Origin: CAZICM01 sp964537685
GTDB lineage: Bacteria > Myxococcota_A > Polyangia > Polyangiales > Polyangiaceae
Assembly: GCA_964537685.1 (NCBI GenBank)
Contig: CAZICM010000008.1
Span: 1-64,000 of the forward strand
Direction of reading: 5' to 3'
DNA: 64,000 nucleotides
The translations under genes were made by a program, and so were the position numbers. Below the pieces are notes generated by a model. The model had not been told where the DNA came from, searched no databases, and was given only the letters and a program-made list of their open reading frames with translations. This document shows positions 26,009 to 34,280 of the stretch, one piece after another; the stretch's first letter is position 1; every line of letters starts with the position of its first letter.

Positions 26009-28357
26009 ATGCCTCTTGTCGCCGATATCGCAGTCCCGATTCCGCTTTCAAAACCCTTCACGTATCAAGTGCCGGCAGCGATGGCGCCTGTGCTCAGGTG
26101 CGGCGCGCGGGTCGTGTGCGAGTTTGGAAAGAGGCGGCTGCTCGGTGTGGTGCTCTCCGTCGGCGAACGGGAAGTGTCCGCCGATGTGCGCTTAAAGCCT
26201 ATTTTGGCGCTGGTCGATCCAGAGCCTATTTTGCCCGCGGAACTGCTTTCTTTTCTGCAAGAGCTCTCCGCTTATTACTTCGCGCCCATCGGCGAAGTCT
26301 TGAGATTGGCGCTGCCGGCCCTCGAGCGCGATTCCATCGAGGCGATTAAAGAACAGGGCGAGCTCCTTCCGCTCAAGAACGTGAAGAAGATCTCCGCGCG
26401 CAGGATTCTATTTGCGGCGCCTACCGACGCGATCGAACAGCCGGGCTCGCTCAGAGGCCAAGCGGCGTCGGTTCTTTCGCTTTTGCGCGCGGGCGGAGAG
26501 CTTCCAATCGCCCGGCTGGAACAGCAATTTGGCTCGGCCAGAGCCGCCGTGAAAAAGCTGGCCTCGCTCGGCCTCGTGCAGACCTTTGAACGCGATGCGC
26601 CGCGCGATCCGTTTTTTGCCTCGCCCGAACAGCGCGACGCGCCTCCAGAACTCAATGCCGCTCAAGCCGAGGCCGTGCTTGCAATCAACCAGAAACTGCG
26701 CGCTCCAGACGATGCAAGGGCCGGCGGGTTTTTGCTCTTCGGCGTGACGGGCTCGGGCAAGACCGAAGTGTATCTGCGCGCGATTGCGGCCTGTTTGGAG
26801 ATGAAGCGGGGCGCCTTGGTGATGGTGCCGGAAATCGCGCTCACGCCTCAGCTTGTGGCGAGATTCCGGGCGCGCTTCGGCGATTCGCTGGCGGTCTTGC
26901 ACAGCGGCCTGTCGGATGCCGATCGGCATGCGATGTGGACCTCGCTCCGAAAGGCTCAAGTGCGGGTGGCCATCGGTGCCCGATCGGCTTTATTCGCGCC
27001 TGTGTTGGATCTGGGCCTGGTCATCGTCGATGAAGAGCACGACCCTTCGTTTAAGCAGGAAGAGGGCGTTCGCTATCACGCGAGAGACATGGCTCTTCTG
27101 CGCGCGCACCGGGCGGGAGCGGTTTGTATTTTAGGGTCGGCGACTCCATCGCTGGAGGCGGTGATGCTGGCGCGGCGCGGAAAACTCAGCGAGCTTTCGC
27201 TGCCGGAGCGGGCTCATAAAACGGCGGCCATGCCGGCGGTAACGCTCATCGATCTCAGGCGGATCGGCGCAGGCCCCAGCGGAAGCAAATTGCTTTCGAT
27301 ACCGCTTCACCGCGCTCTTTCGGAAACGCTCGAAGCCAAAGAGCAAGCGATTTTATTTTTAAACCGGAGGGGTTTTGCGCCGAGCGTCGTATGCGATGGC
27401 TGTGGCACCGTGGAAACTTGCCAAGCCTGTTCTGTCGCGCTCACCTTTCACCGGGGTAGACGAAGTGCCGGTGCGAACAAGGGCGATCTATTTCATAAAA
27501 TAGACAATCAAAACGATGAAATTTTAATGCGGGGCGGGCGGCTGCGCTGCCATTATTGTGATTATGATGGAGCCTTGCCGGATAAATGCTCGGCCTGCGG
27601 GGAACCAAAGCTCATGCTCGAGGGCGTGGGAACCGAAAGGCTCGAAGATTTAATCGCGGCCTCATTTCCAAACGCCAAGATTGCCCGCCTGGACCGGGAC
27701 GTAGCGGGCGCGGCCAAATCGCAGGCCATTATTGCGAAAATGCGCAATGGAGAAATCGATATTTTGGTCGGCACGCAAATGGTGGCCAAAGGTCACGATT
27801 TGCCCAATGTCACGCTGGTAGGCGTTATCAACGCGGATGCGGCGCTGTCCTTGCCCGATTTCCGCGCGGCCGAGCGGGGTTTTCATTTGCTGGTGCAGGT
27901 GTCGGGACGCGCCGGAAGGCAGGATCGAAAAGGGCGGGTGCTGATCCAAACCCGCTCTCCCGAGCATGCTGCTCTTCGATTTGCATCAAAACACGATGTG
28001 CATGGCTTTATTGAAACGGAATTAAAAGACCGGCGCGAAGTGGGATATCCGCCTTTTACCCGGCTTGGATTGGTTCGAATTGATGCAATTGACGAAGAAG
28101 TTGCCCGGAACGTGGCGGCTCAAGTGGCGGCTCAGGTGCGGGCGTCGGCAGAGGCGAGGGCGGGCAAGGTGGATGTGCTAGGTCCGGCGGCGGCTCCTAT
28201 TGCCCGGCTGCGCGGCCGTTTTCGATTTCGGGTGCTGCTCCGGGCTTTGGATAGGGCACCGCTTCGGAAAGCCCTCGGCATTGCGGTGGAAGTGCGGGAT
28301 CAAACCAGGGAAAATGCAAGAATCGTTATCGATGTCGATCCGGTGACAATGCTATAA
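26009..28357 (+). CDS. priA: Primosomal replication helicase PriA, with an insertion in the zinc domain
   Basis: The 3'-to-5' DNA helicase restarts stalled forks by loading DnaB. The 782-residue protein has a DNA-binding N-terminus (VADIAVPIPLSKPFTYQVP), Walker A GVTGSGKTEVYLRAI, the DEEHD box (VIVDEEHDPSFKQEEG), GSATPSLEA, the zinc-binding cysteine clusters (VCDGCGTVETCQACS and LRCHYCDYDGALPDKCSACG) and the helicase motif GTQMVAKGHDLPNVTLVGV. About 25 extra residues, A+T-rich in DNA (about 27460-27530), lie between the second and third Cys pairs, where only a short turn is usual. The ATG at 26009 is preferred over the TTG at 26003. Confidence 0.93.
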   Translation: MPLVADIAVPIPLSKPFTYQVPAAMAPVLRCGARVVCEFGKRRLLGVVLSVGEREVSADVRLKPILALVDPEPILPAELLSFLQELSAYYFAPIGEVLRLALPALERDSIEAIKEQGELLPLKNVKKISARRILFAAPTDAIEQPGSLRGQAASVLSLLRAGGELPIARLEQQFGSARAAVKKLASLGLVQTFERDAPRDPFFASPEQRDAPPELNAAQAEAVLAINQKLRAPDDARAGGFLLFGVTGSGKTEVYLRAIAACLEMKRGALVMVPEIALTPQLVARFRARFGDSLAVLHSGLSDADRHAMWTSLRKAQVRVAIGARSALFAPVLDLGLVIVDEEHDPSFKQEEGVRYHARDMALLRAHRAGAVCILGSATPSLEAVMLARRGKLSELSLPERAHKTAAMPAVTLIDLRRIGAGPSGSKLLSIPLHRALSETLEAKEQAILFLNRRGFAPSVVCDGCGTVETCQACSVALTFHRGRRSAGANKGDLFHKIDNQNDEILMRGGRLRCHYCDYDGALPDKCSACGEPKLMLEGVGTERLEDLIAASFPNAKIARLDRDVAGAAKSQAIIAKMRNGEIDILVGTQMVAKGHDLPNVTLVGVINADAALSLPDFRAAERGFHLLVQVSGRAGRQDRKGRVLIQTRSPEHAALRFASKHDVHGFIETELKDRREVGYPPFTRLGLVRIDAIDEEVARNVAAQVAAQVRASAEARAGKVDVLGPAAAPIARLRGRFRFRVLLRALDRAPLRKALGIAVEVRDQTRENARIVIDVDPVTML

Positions 28358-28366
28358 AATAAATTA

Positions 28367-29014
28367 TTAATCCTGTTTAGGTGCTTTCATTTTGGCGGGA
28401 TCGATGGGTTTATCCCTCTCGATTGTATTGAATGCAATTACGCTGCTATCCCCGTTCACTTCTTCGATTTCAATGCGGCGCACCGTCCACAGCTCGGGGC
28501 CTGCCCTCATTTCCAAGCGTTTTACATATTTTTTAACGTCCTCGGCCTTGGGCTCAAATACCAAAATCAATCCATCCTTTCGGCTTGGAACCGAAATCGT
28601 ATAGCGTCCGCGGAGTTTTTCTAAATCGCCGCCGAGCAAAATTAATAAATCCGAAAGCACCGCGCCAAATCGGCCCGCAGCGCCTTTTCCCGCTCCGCCT
28701 CCACCTTTCGGCGTCGCAAAGGCAAATCCTTCAGGCGTTATCCAATACGTAATCGCATCCGGCGGTTTTAATTCCCAACGCAGTTGATTTGGAAGCACCA
28801 AAGAGAGTTCGCCTTCGCTTTTGACCGCGGTGGCGAGCAATCCAATCGTTCGTTCCTGGCTAAAGGTGCCCGTGAGCGTTTTAATGCCGGCCCTCGCCTT
28901 GGTGATGTCGGAAAGCACATCGCCCACCGCATCGGACAATGCGCTGCTGGAGCTTCCCAATACGCTGCCCGCCGCGGCCGCTGACGCCCAATGCAAAAAC
29001 GATCGTCGTTTCAT
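28367..29014 (-). CDS. LolA-like outer-membrane lipoprotein carrier protein
   Basis: The 215-residue protein has a twin-arginine-like signal (MKRRSFLHWASAAAAGSVLG) and a LolA-type open beta-barrel: TLTGTFSQERTIGLLATAVKSEGEL, LPNQLRWELKPPDAITYWIT and FEPKAEDVKKYVKRLEMRAG. LolA proteins shuttle lipoproteins or lipids across the periplasm; this divergent group is often placed near lipid or glycan genes. The ATG at 29014 was chosen because it overlaps the upstream stop (ATGA) and puts the signal peptide first. A Gly-rich loop (GGGGAGKG) is unusual. It is last in an operon with the C45 hydrolase and a glycosyltransferase. Confidence 0.75.
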   Translation of the reverse strand: MKRRSFLHWASAAAAGSVLGSSSSALSDAVGDVLSDITKARAGIKTLTGTFSQERTIGLLATAVKSEGELSLVLPNQLRWELKPPDAITYWITPEGFAFATPKGGGGAGKGAAGRFGAVLSDLLILLGGDLEKLRGRYTISVPSRKDGLILVFEPKAEDVKKYVKRLEMRAGPELWTVRRIEIEEVNGDSSVIAFNTIERDKPIDPAKMKAPKQD

Positions 29015-30507
29015 TTTCGTTCTCCACCATGCGGCGATCCGGCTTTCTTCCAAGCCTCGTACTCGCCGCTGTTTAAGATCGGGTCTTCCGCGATGGCCTG
29101 CACAGGCTCGTCCGCACCCGGAGAATAAGCCGGATCGAGCAGTGTTTTTAGGTCAAAGCGAATAAAGCGTCCCAAGAGATGAGGGCCTTCGCTGACCCAC
29201 AGCACCCGGCCCGTCGTATCCATCACAACACCATGTGTCGCGATCAAGGCATCGATGGCGCGGCGGTGCCCAAGCGGCAAATCCACCGAACCTACGCTTT
29301 TCCGATCGCGAAGCATGTTCACCAGGGCTTGGACGGACGCACCCGGCGGCAGATTCGCAAGCAATTCATCGAGCCGAAGTCTTCGCGGGCGGGTGGAGGT
29401 AACGGCCTCGATAATCTTGTTTTCCGGGTCGCTTTCAAGCGGGCCTTCGAAATGGTTGGTGAGCGCCACTTTTTGGGCTCCCTTGTTTTCCCGGATAAAT
29501 AAAGGCGCTCCGGGCGCGCGCTCGGCGACGGCAATGCGGCCCTTGGCGTCGGCGAGCATGACCAAATGGCTGACCATCGGCGTTTTCGAGGCGATGATGG
29601 CAATGGCCTCTTCGACGTTGGCCGCCCGGCCCAGAAGCTCGCGCATGGTGTGAACGACGGGTTCACCTTGGGTTTGAGGCTCTTTTGCGCGCGCTCCATG
29701 AACGACAAGCGCCAAGCCCTCGGCATTGATTCCGCTGACCGCGCCCACCAGGCCGGGCCAGGCCACCGAGGCATAGGGAATGCGGCCTTCTTCGTGAACG
29801 AGAAAGACGGCTTTGCCTTCATCGAAGACGCTGCCCGCTTCGAAATCGAAATTGCGGGCCAATACCGTATGGCCGTTTTCAGAAGCGCCGCCGCTCAGCG
29901 CAAAGCTTGTGCAGCCAAGCAGGGGCGAATGCTCAAACGACAGCGAGATGTCATACAGCGACTGAAGGAATGTAAATCGATGGTATGTTTCTAAAAAACC
30001 ATCGAATGGATCGGGCGAAAATGCGCGGGATTGAGCCGCTATTTCCCGGCGGCGCTCTTCGGGTATGCCCCGGTCGATTTCCCGGTAGCGAAGGCGCGAT
30101 AAATCGACCAAGAGCCAGCGGGCAGGCGCAAATGGAACATAACGATTGAATTGTTCGTAAAGCGTTCCTTCATTGGCCACCATTTCAGGGTATAATATTC
30201 GTCCGTGTTGGTGTCCAATTTCTTCTGGTGTGCCCGCAAGGCGCACTTCTAGGATATTGCCGCGCTTTCGGGCATAGCCCTTTCCCAAACGGCGGATGGC
30301 ATGTTGGCCCGAGCCGACCATCTCGGGTTCGCCCTGCACGGCGGCAATGGATGGGGGATGAATTTTGGTCGTCCAGCCGATAACGAAATGAGCGAGCACA
30401 GGCATGATCAAAATAACAGCCAATGCGATCAGTTTTTTACGGCGGCGTTTTGAACGCGCTGGGCTTTGCGGCGAATTGGACGGCGCAAGCAGAGGAGTGG
30501 GCTTCAT
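29011..30507 (-). CDS. C45-type Ntn hydrolase / acyltransferase-like membrane protein
   Basis: The 498-residue protein has a basic N-terminus, one membrane anchor (about 25-45) and an exported domain of the peptidase C45 / acyl-CoA:6-aminopenicillanate acyltransferase family. The self-cleavage site is probably before Cys-199 in HSPLLGCTSFALSG, which becomes the nucleophile. Supporting motifs are GTPEEIGHQHGRIL, GHTVLARNFDFE, GLVGAVSGINAEGLAL and KVALTNHFEGP. Such enzymes hydrolyse or transfer acyl groups on amines. The acceptor here is unknown. Its stop overlaps the LolA-like gene, and the DPM1-like glycosyltransferase is just upstream. Confidence 0.85.
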   Translation of the reverse strand: MKPTPLLAPSNSPQSPARSKRRRKKLIALAVILIMPVLAHFVIGWTTKIHPPSIAAVQGEPEMVGSGQHAIRRLGKGYARKRGNILEVRLAGTPEEIGHQHGRILYPEMVANEGTLYEQFNRYVPFAPARWLLVDLSRLRYREIDRGIPEERRREIAAQSRAFSPDPFDGFLETYHRFTFLQSLYDISLSFEHSPLLGCTSFALSGGASENGHTVLARNFDFEAGSVFDEGKAVFLVHEEGRIPYASVAWPGLVGAVSGINAEGLALVVHGARAKEPQTQGEPVVHTMRELLGRAANVEEAIAIIASKTPMVSHLVMLADAKGRIAVAERAPGAPLFIRENKGAQKVALTNHFEGPLESDPENKIIEAVTSTRPRRLRLDELLANLPPGASVQALVNMLRDRKSVGSVDLPLGHRRAIDALIATHGVVMDTTGRVLWVSEGPHLLGRFIRFDLKTLLDPAYSPGADEPVQAIAEDPILNSGEYEAWKKAGSPHGGERK

Positions 30508-30517
30508 GGCGGGCCGA

Positions 30518-31294
30518 TTATGAAACGCGGCGAAAATCGCGGCCGCGTGTGGATTTTCCGGTCAGGTCATCGGCTTTTCGGAGGAGCTCGGACGCGCCGG
30601 GGATGTGGAGGAGGGCGAGGGTTTTGAGGACGCGGGAAATGATGCGGGCGGGATCGCGGACGCTGTCGAAGTGGGTTACGCGCTGGTTTTCAGGAGGATA
30701 GAGAACGTCGATGGGCAGCTCGATCATGCGGATTCCCCGGGCTACGGCGCGCAGAATCACTTCGGCTTCGAAGGCGTAGCCATCGTCGCGGGCTTCGCGA
30801 TCGAGTTCAGCGGCAAGGGGATAGCGGCGCAGTCCGCATTGGGTGTCGGCCAGGGAAATGCCTGTGAACCGCGATAGAAAAAAATTCGAGATGCCGTTGG
30901 AGATTTGATTGGGGCGGGGGGCTCCAGCGCGGGCCAAATCGCGAATCCCCAAGACCAGGGCATCACGATCGGGTTCGTGGGTGACAAGCTTCAATGCTTC
31001 GGCCGCCGGATGCTGGCCATCCGCATCGAGGGTGACGCAGACTTCAAATCCTTCGTTTCGGGCCGCTTCCATGCCTGTGCGGAGCGCCGCGCCTTTGCCT
31101 CGATTTGCCGGATGAACGAGAACGCGGGCCCCCGCTTCGCGGGCTAGGTTGGCCGTGCCGTCGGACGATCCATCATCCACGACCCAAACCGCCGAAGGTT
31201 CAGGCCAAATGGAGAGGACGGCCCGGGCGACCTCACCCACGGTTCGCGCCGCGTCAAAGGCTGGGATGACCGCACACGCTCGCATTTTGGACAA
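30518..31294 (-). CDS. Glycosyltransferase family 2, DPM1-like
   Basis: The 258-residue cytosolic GT-A enzyme resembles dolichol/polyprenyl-phosphate sugar synthases. Motifs are CAVIPAFDAARTVGEVARAV, WVVDDGSSDGTANLAREAG, HPANRGKGAALRTGM and the metal-binding DAD in VTLDADGQHPAAEALK, plus IEIPIDV-like IELPIDVLYPPENQ, typical of the family. It has no C-terminal membrane helix. Its start overlaps the stop of the kinase-parvulin gene region by adjacency (31294 and 31295), so the two may be one transcript. The product is probably a polyprenyl-phosphate sugar used as a donor by a GT-C enzyme. Confidence 0.88.
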   Translation of the reverse strand: MSKMRACAVIPAFDAARTVGEVARAVLSIWPEPSAVWVVDDGSSDGTANLAREAGARVLVHPANRGKGAALRTGMEAARNEGFEVCVTLDADGQHPAAEALKLVTHEPDRDALVLGIRDLARAGAPRPNQISNGISNFFLSRFTGISLADTQCGLRRYPLAAELDREARDDGYAFEAEVILRAVARGIRMIELPIDVLYPPENQRVTHFDSVRDPARIISRVLKTLALLHIPGASELLRKADDLTGKSTRGRDFRRVS

Positions 31295-34231
31295 TTAGGG
31301 GTTTTCCTGCTTCTGCTTGATTAAAGCGCTCATGCGGCCGGCGCACTGCATGTCGCCCATGTGTTTGCAGATCGCCCGGAGCAAGCGGAGCTCTTCAAGG
31401 TTGGCCGTTCCCGCGTTGACTTTGGACTCGAGGGCACGGCGCTGCGCGGCTTCGTCGGGAAGCGGGGCGGAGCTGGGAGCCGTGCTCGGTGCGGTGGCTG
31501 TCGTGCTCGCGGTGACGCTCGGTGGGGCGCTCGGCGAGGTGCCGGGCGTTGTGGCCGTGCCAGGAACGGTATTCGTCGGTTCGGATGTGGGCGAGGTGCC
31601 GGAAGGCGGTGATGATTCGCCGGGTTTGCCCACGGTTTGAAAGCCTGAAGGCTCGCCCACGGATGGCTTGAGCGGATTGCTGGTGCGAAGCACGACATGC
31701 ACGCCGAGAGCGGTCTCGATAATTTCAATATCGCCGGCCTTTAGGCGCTCCAGCGCGCTTTGCAGGCGTGTCATCGAGAGCTGATCGGGCACACCGCTGC
31801 GATCGATGAGGGATTTGTCGTCGGAATAGTTCCGGAGAACGTCTTCGAATTTTTCGCCGGCTTTAAGCTTTTTCAGGGCTTCGTTGGCCCGCGCCAAGGC
31901 TTCATCCCTCGAACGGGTAATGCTCGCCGGTGCGCCTTGGGAGCGCTGGTACATCACCAAAATATGCTTGGCGGGCGCGCTTTCGGCATCGATGTCCAAT
32001 TCGACGGGTTTCTGGGAGGTTGCGGTATCCGAGGTGTTGGAGGGCGGAGGCGGAGGGACATTGCCGCGCTTGAGTTCGGCGACAAGGCTGCACGCTGGAT
32101 CGTAACCGAGGGCGCAGGCTTCTTGATAAGCCGCGATCGCGCCTTCTTTATCGGGCGAGAGGCCGGTGGGCGGATACACCAACAGATCGCCTTTGGCTTT
32201 GCAGTGAATGCCCGAGCCGCCTTTGCATAAATCGCCGCAGGCCGAAAGCCGCTGTTCCCTCGAACCTGCAGCCGATTCGGACTCGCATGAGCGCTCCATT
32301 TGGCCGCGCTGATAGCTGCGGATTCCAAAGATGGCCACAAGCAGCGCCACGCCCGCGGCTGCCGCGAGAATGCCAATGCGCGACGAGCGTTTGGAGCCTG
32401 TTTTCGGGCCTTGTCCTGTTTCGGAAGGGACGCCCTCAACACCGGACACCGTCGCGGAATGGCTTGGGTCGAGCAGGGAGACAGCCGGTGTGCTCTTGGC
32501 CGCGGCTGTGAGAGGAGCGGCTTCGCTTTTGGCTGGAGCGGGCTCGGGTTTGAAGGCCGGCGCGGGCTTTGGCGCTGGGCTTGACGAGACTTCGGTCTTG
32601 GGCGGAGGCGCCGATTTGATCGCGGGGCGGGCGTTGGCTTCGGGGGCGGGCGTTGCTTTGGCCGTATCGGATTTCGCAGACTTCTGCGTGGGCGGCGCAG
32701 AGCTTCGCTCGGGTGCGGGCGCTGCCTTTGGCTCCTCGCTTTTGATGCCCTTTGCCGCAGCGGAATCGCCTGCTGTCTCGGCGGATCGGATCGCCGGAGG
32801 CGAAATACCGGCCATCGCCTCTTCGATCGCGCTGATCGATTTTCGCGCGGGAACCGTGTCGGATGGTGGCCCCGCATTCGCATCGCCCATGTCGAGCGAG
32901 GCGGGAATCGCCGATTCAGGAACGGCCGACACCGGAATCGCCGACTCAGGAGCCGCCGATACGGGAGCCGCTGATACAGGCGGCGTTTCTTCCTCGGGCG
33001 GCTTTTTTGGAGCCGTTTTCGCCACGGGCATCGGCGGCGGACGGCTCTCGCGCTGGATCGACTTGTCCAGATCTTGGTAGCGCACCGGCCTTGTGGCTTC
33101 GCCGTCTTCGTCTTTTTTGCGGGGCGACGTTTTGGCAGGCGTTGCAGAGGCCGCTTTTTGAGGAGCCGGCGATGTCCCCGCACCTTTGGCGGGCGTCTTC
33201 TCGCGTGCCGCGGGCATTTCGACGGGCGCCAGTAAATCGGCCCTTGAAGCGGTCCTCCGGGGCACGGGCTCGTCATCGCGCCGTTTGCGCATGGGTTCGC
33301 GCGAACCGTGCAAATCGGCCGCGGTTGTGGCCGGCACTTGCCTCGGCGCAAGAATCTTTTCTAAAGCGGCGAAGGCTTCCGTCGCATTCGCAAAACGGGC
33401 ATGCGGATCGCGGGCGACGCACTTTGAAAACCAGGAATCAAAGCCCTTGGGCAAACCCGCAACACCATGTTCGGCGGCCCGCTGAGCCGCGCTTGGCAGA
33501 GGCTCGATCAAGATCTCCCGGAACAGCATCGCCGTTGTCGCGCCGGGCTTGTTTGGGGCTTTCCAGTAATAGCGCCCCGTCAGCAGGCGAAAGGTCAGAA
33601 GACCGAGCGCCCACACATCGGTCGCCGGCAAAATCTCGTGATCTTGGGTTGTCTGCTCCGGCGCCATCCACATCGGCGAACCCACGGCTTCCGTGTGGGT
33701 TGTGCTCGACTCGGCGACGATCTTCGCAATGCCAAAATCGAGCACCTTGACCGTAAACGGAACGCCGCGCCTTCGGGCTTCGGCCAAGAAAATATTCGCG
33801 GGCTTCAGATCGCGGTGAACAATCCCAACTTCATGCGCCGCGCCCAGCGCATGGCAAAGCTGCCCCAGCACTTCCATCGCCTCGGCCTGCGGCAACTGAC
33901 CCCGCCGGCGAAGACATGTGTCGAGATCCTCGCCCTCCAGCAGCTCCATCACAAGCCAGGCGCTGCCCGTCGCGGCATCGACGCCCGCCGCGATGACCTG
34001 CACCACATGCTCGCTCTTGATCTGGGCGCCGATCCGCGCTTCCTGCTCGAAACGCTTGCGGAATTTCGGATCCTGCACCAACTGCGGATGCATGAGCTTC
34101 AGTGCGCGCCGAGCCCCTGTTTGAGCTTGCTCGACAATGTACACGCTGCCCATGCCGCCATGTTTGAGCGGCTCGATGATGCGAAAATCGTTCCCGAACT
34201 CTTTGCCGGGCTCGAGTTGCACCAAGCTCAC
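31295..34231 (-). CDS. Hanks-type Ser/Thr kinase fused to a parvulin-like PPIase
   Basis: The 978-residue protein starts with a complete kinase domain (about 14-290): P-loop PLKHGGMGSVYIVEQ, catalytic Lys-45 in RRALKLM, HRDLKPANIF, DFGIAK and APEQTTQ. A long Ala/Pro/Ser/Lys-rich linker (about 300-610) leads to a single membrane helix (about 617-637). Outside are a cysteine-containing Sel1-like segment (GAIAAYQEACALGYDPACSLV) and a parvulin-type peptidyl-prolyl isomerase domain (about 752-852: AKHILVMYQRS, KLKAGEKFEDVLRNYSDDKS, LGVHVVLRTSN). A Thr/Pro/Ser-rich stretch and a short helical tail end it. An extracytoplasmic PPIase as kinase sensor is unusual. Confidence 0.88.
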   Translation of the reverse strand: MSLVQLEPGKEFGNDFRIIEPLKHGGMGSVYIVEQAQTGARRALKLMHPQLVQDPKFRKRFEQEARIGAQIKSEHVVQVIAAGVDAATGSAWLVMELLEGEDLDTCLRRRGQLPQAEAMEVLGQLCHALGAAHEVGIVHRDLKPANIFLAEARRRGVPFTVKVLDFGIAKIVAESSTTHTEAVGSPMWMAPEQTTQDHEILPATDVWALGLLTFRLLTGRYYWKAPNKPGATTAMLFREILIEPLPSAAQRAAEHGVAGLPKGFDSWFSKCVARDPHARFANATEAFAALEKILAPRQVPATTAADLHGSREPMRKRRDDEPVPRRTASRADLLAPVEMPAAREKTPAKGAGTSPAPQKAASATPAKTSPRKKDEDGEATRPVRYQDLDKSIQRESRPPPMPVAKTAPKKPPEEETPPVSAAPVSAAPESAIPVSAVPESAIPASLDMGDANAGPPSDTVPARKSISAIEEAMAGISPPAIRSAETAGDSAAAKGIKSEEPKAAPAPERSSAPPTQKSAKSDTAKATPAPEANARPAIKSAPPPKTEVSSSPAPKPAPAFKPEPAPAKSEAAPLTAAAKSTPAVSLLDPSHSATVSGVEGVPSETGQGPKTGSKRSSRIGILAAAAGVALLVAIFGIRSYQRGQMERSCESESAAGSREQRLSACGDLCKGGSGIHCKAKGDLLVYPPTGLSPDKEGAIAAYQEACALGYDPACSLVAELKRGNVPPPPPSNTSDTATSQKPVELDIDAESAPAKHILVMYQRSQGAPASITRSRDEALARANEALKKLKAGEKFEDVLRNYSDDKSLIDRSGVPDQLSMTRLQSALERLKAGDIEIIETALGVHVVLRTSNPLKPSVGEPSGFQTVGKPGESSPPSGTSPTSEPTNTVPGTATTPGTSPSAPPSVTASTTATAPSTAPSSAPLPDEAAQRRALESKVNAGTANLEELRLLRAICKHMGDMQCAGRMSALIKQKQENP

Positions 34232-34280
34232 TGTGAGAGTCTACCGGCGGCGATCGCCGGCCTCAAGATCGAAGGGGTTG

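Noticed and set aside
31954..33351. 465-residue minus-strand frame rich in Arg and Pro
   Set aside because: It is an alternate frame of the kinase linker region, with low-complexity content produced by the Ala/Pro-rich coding sequence.
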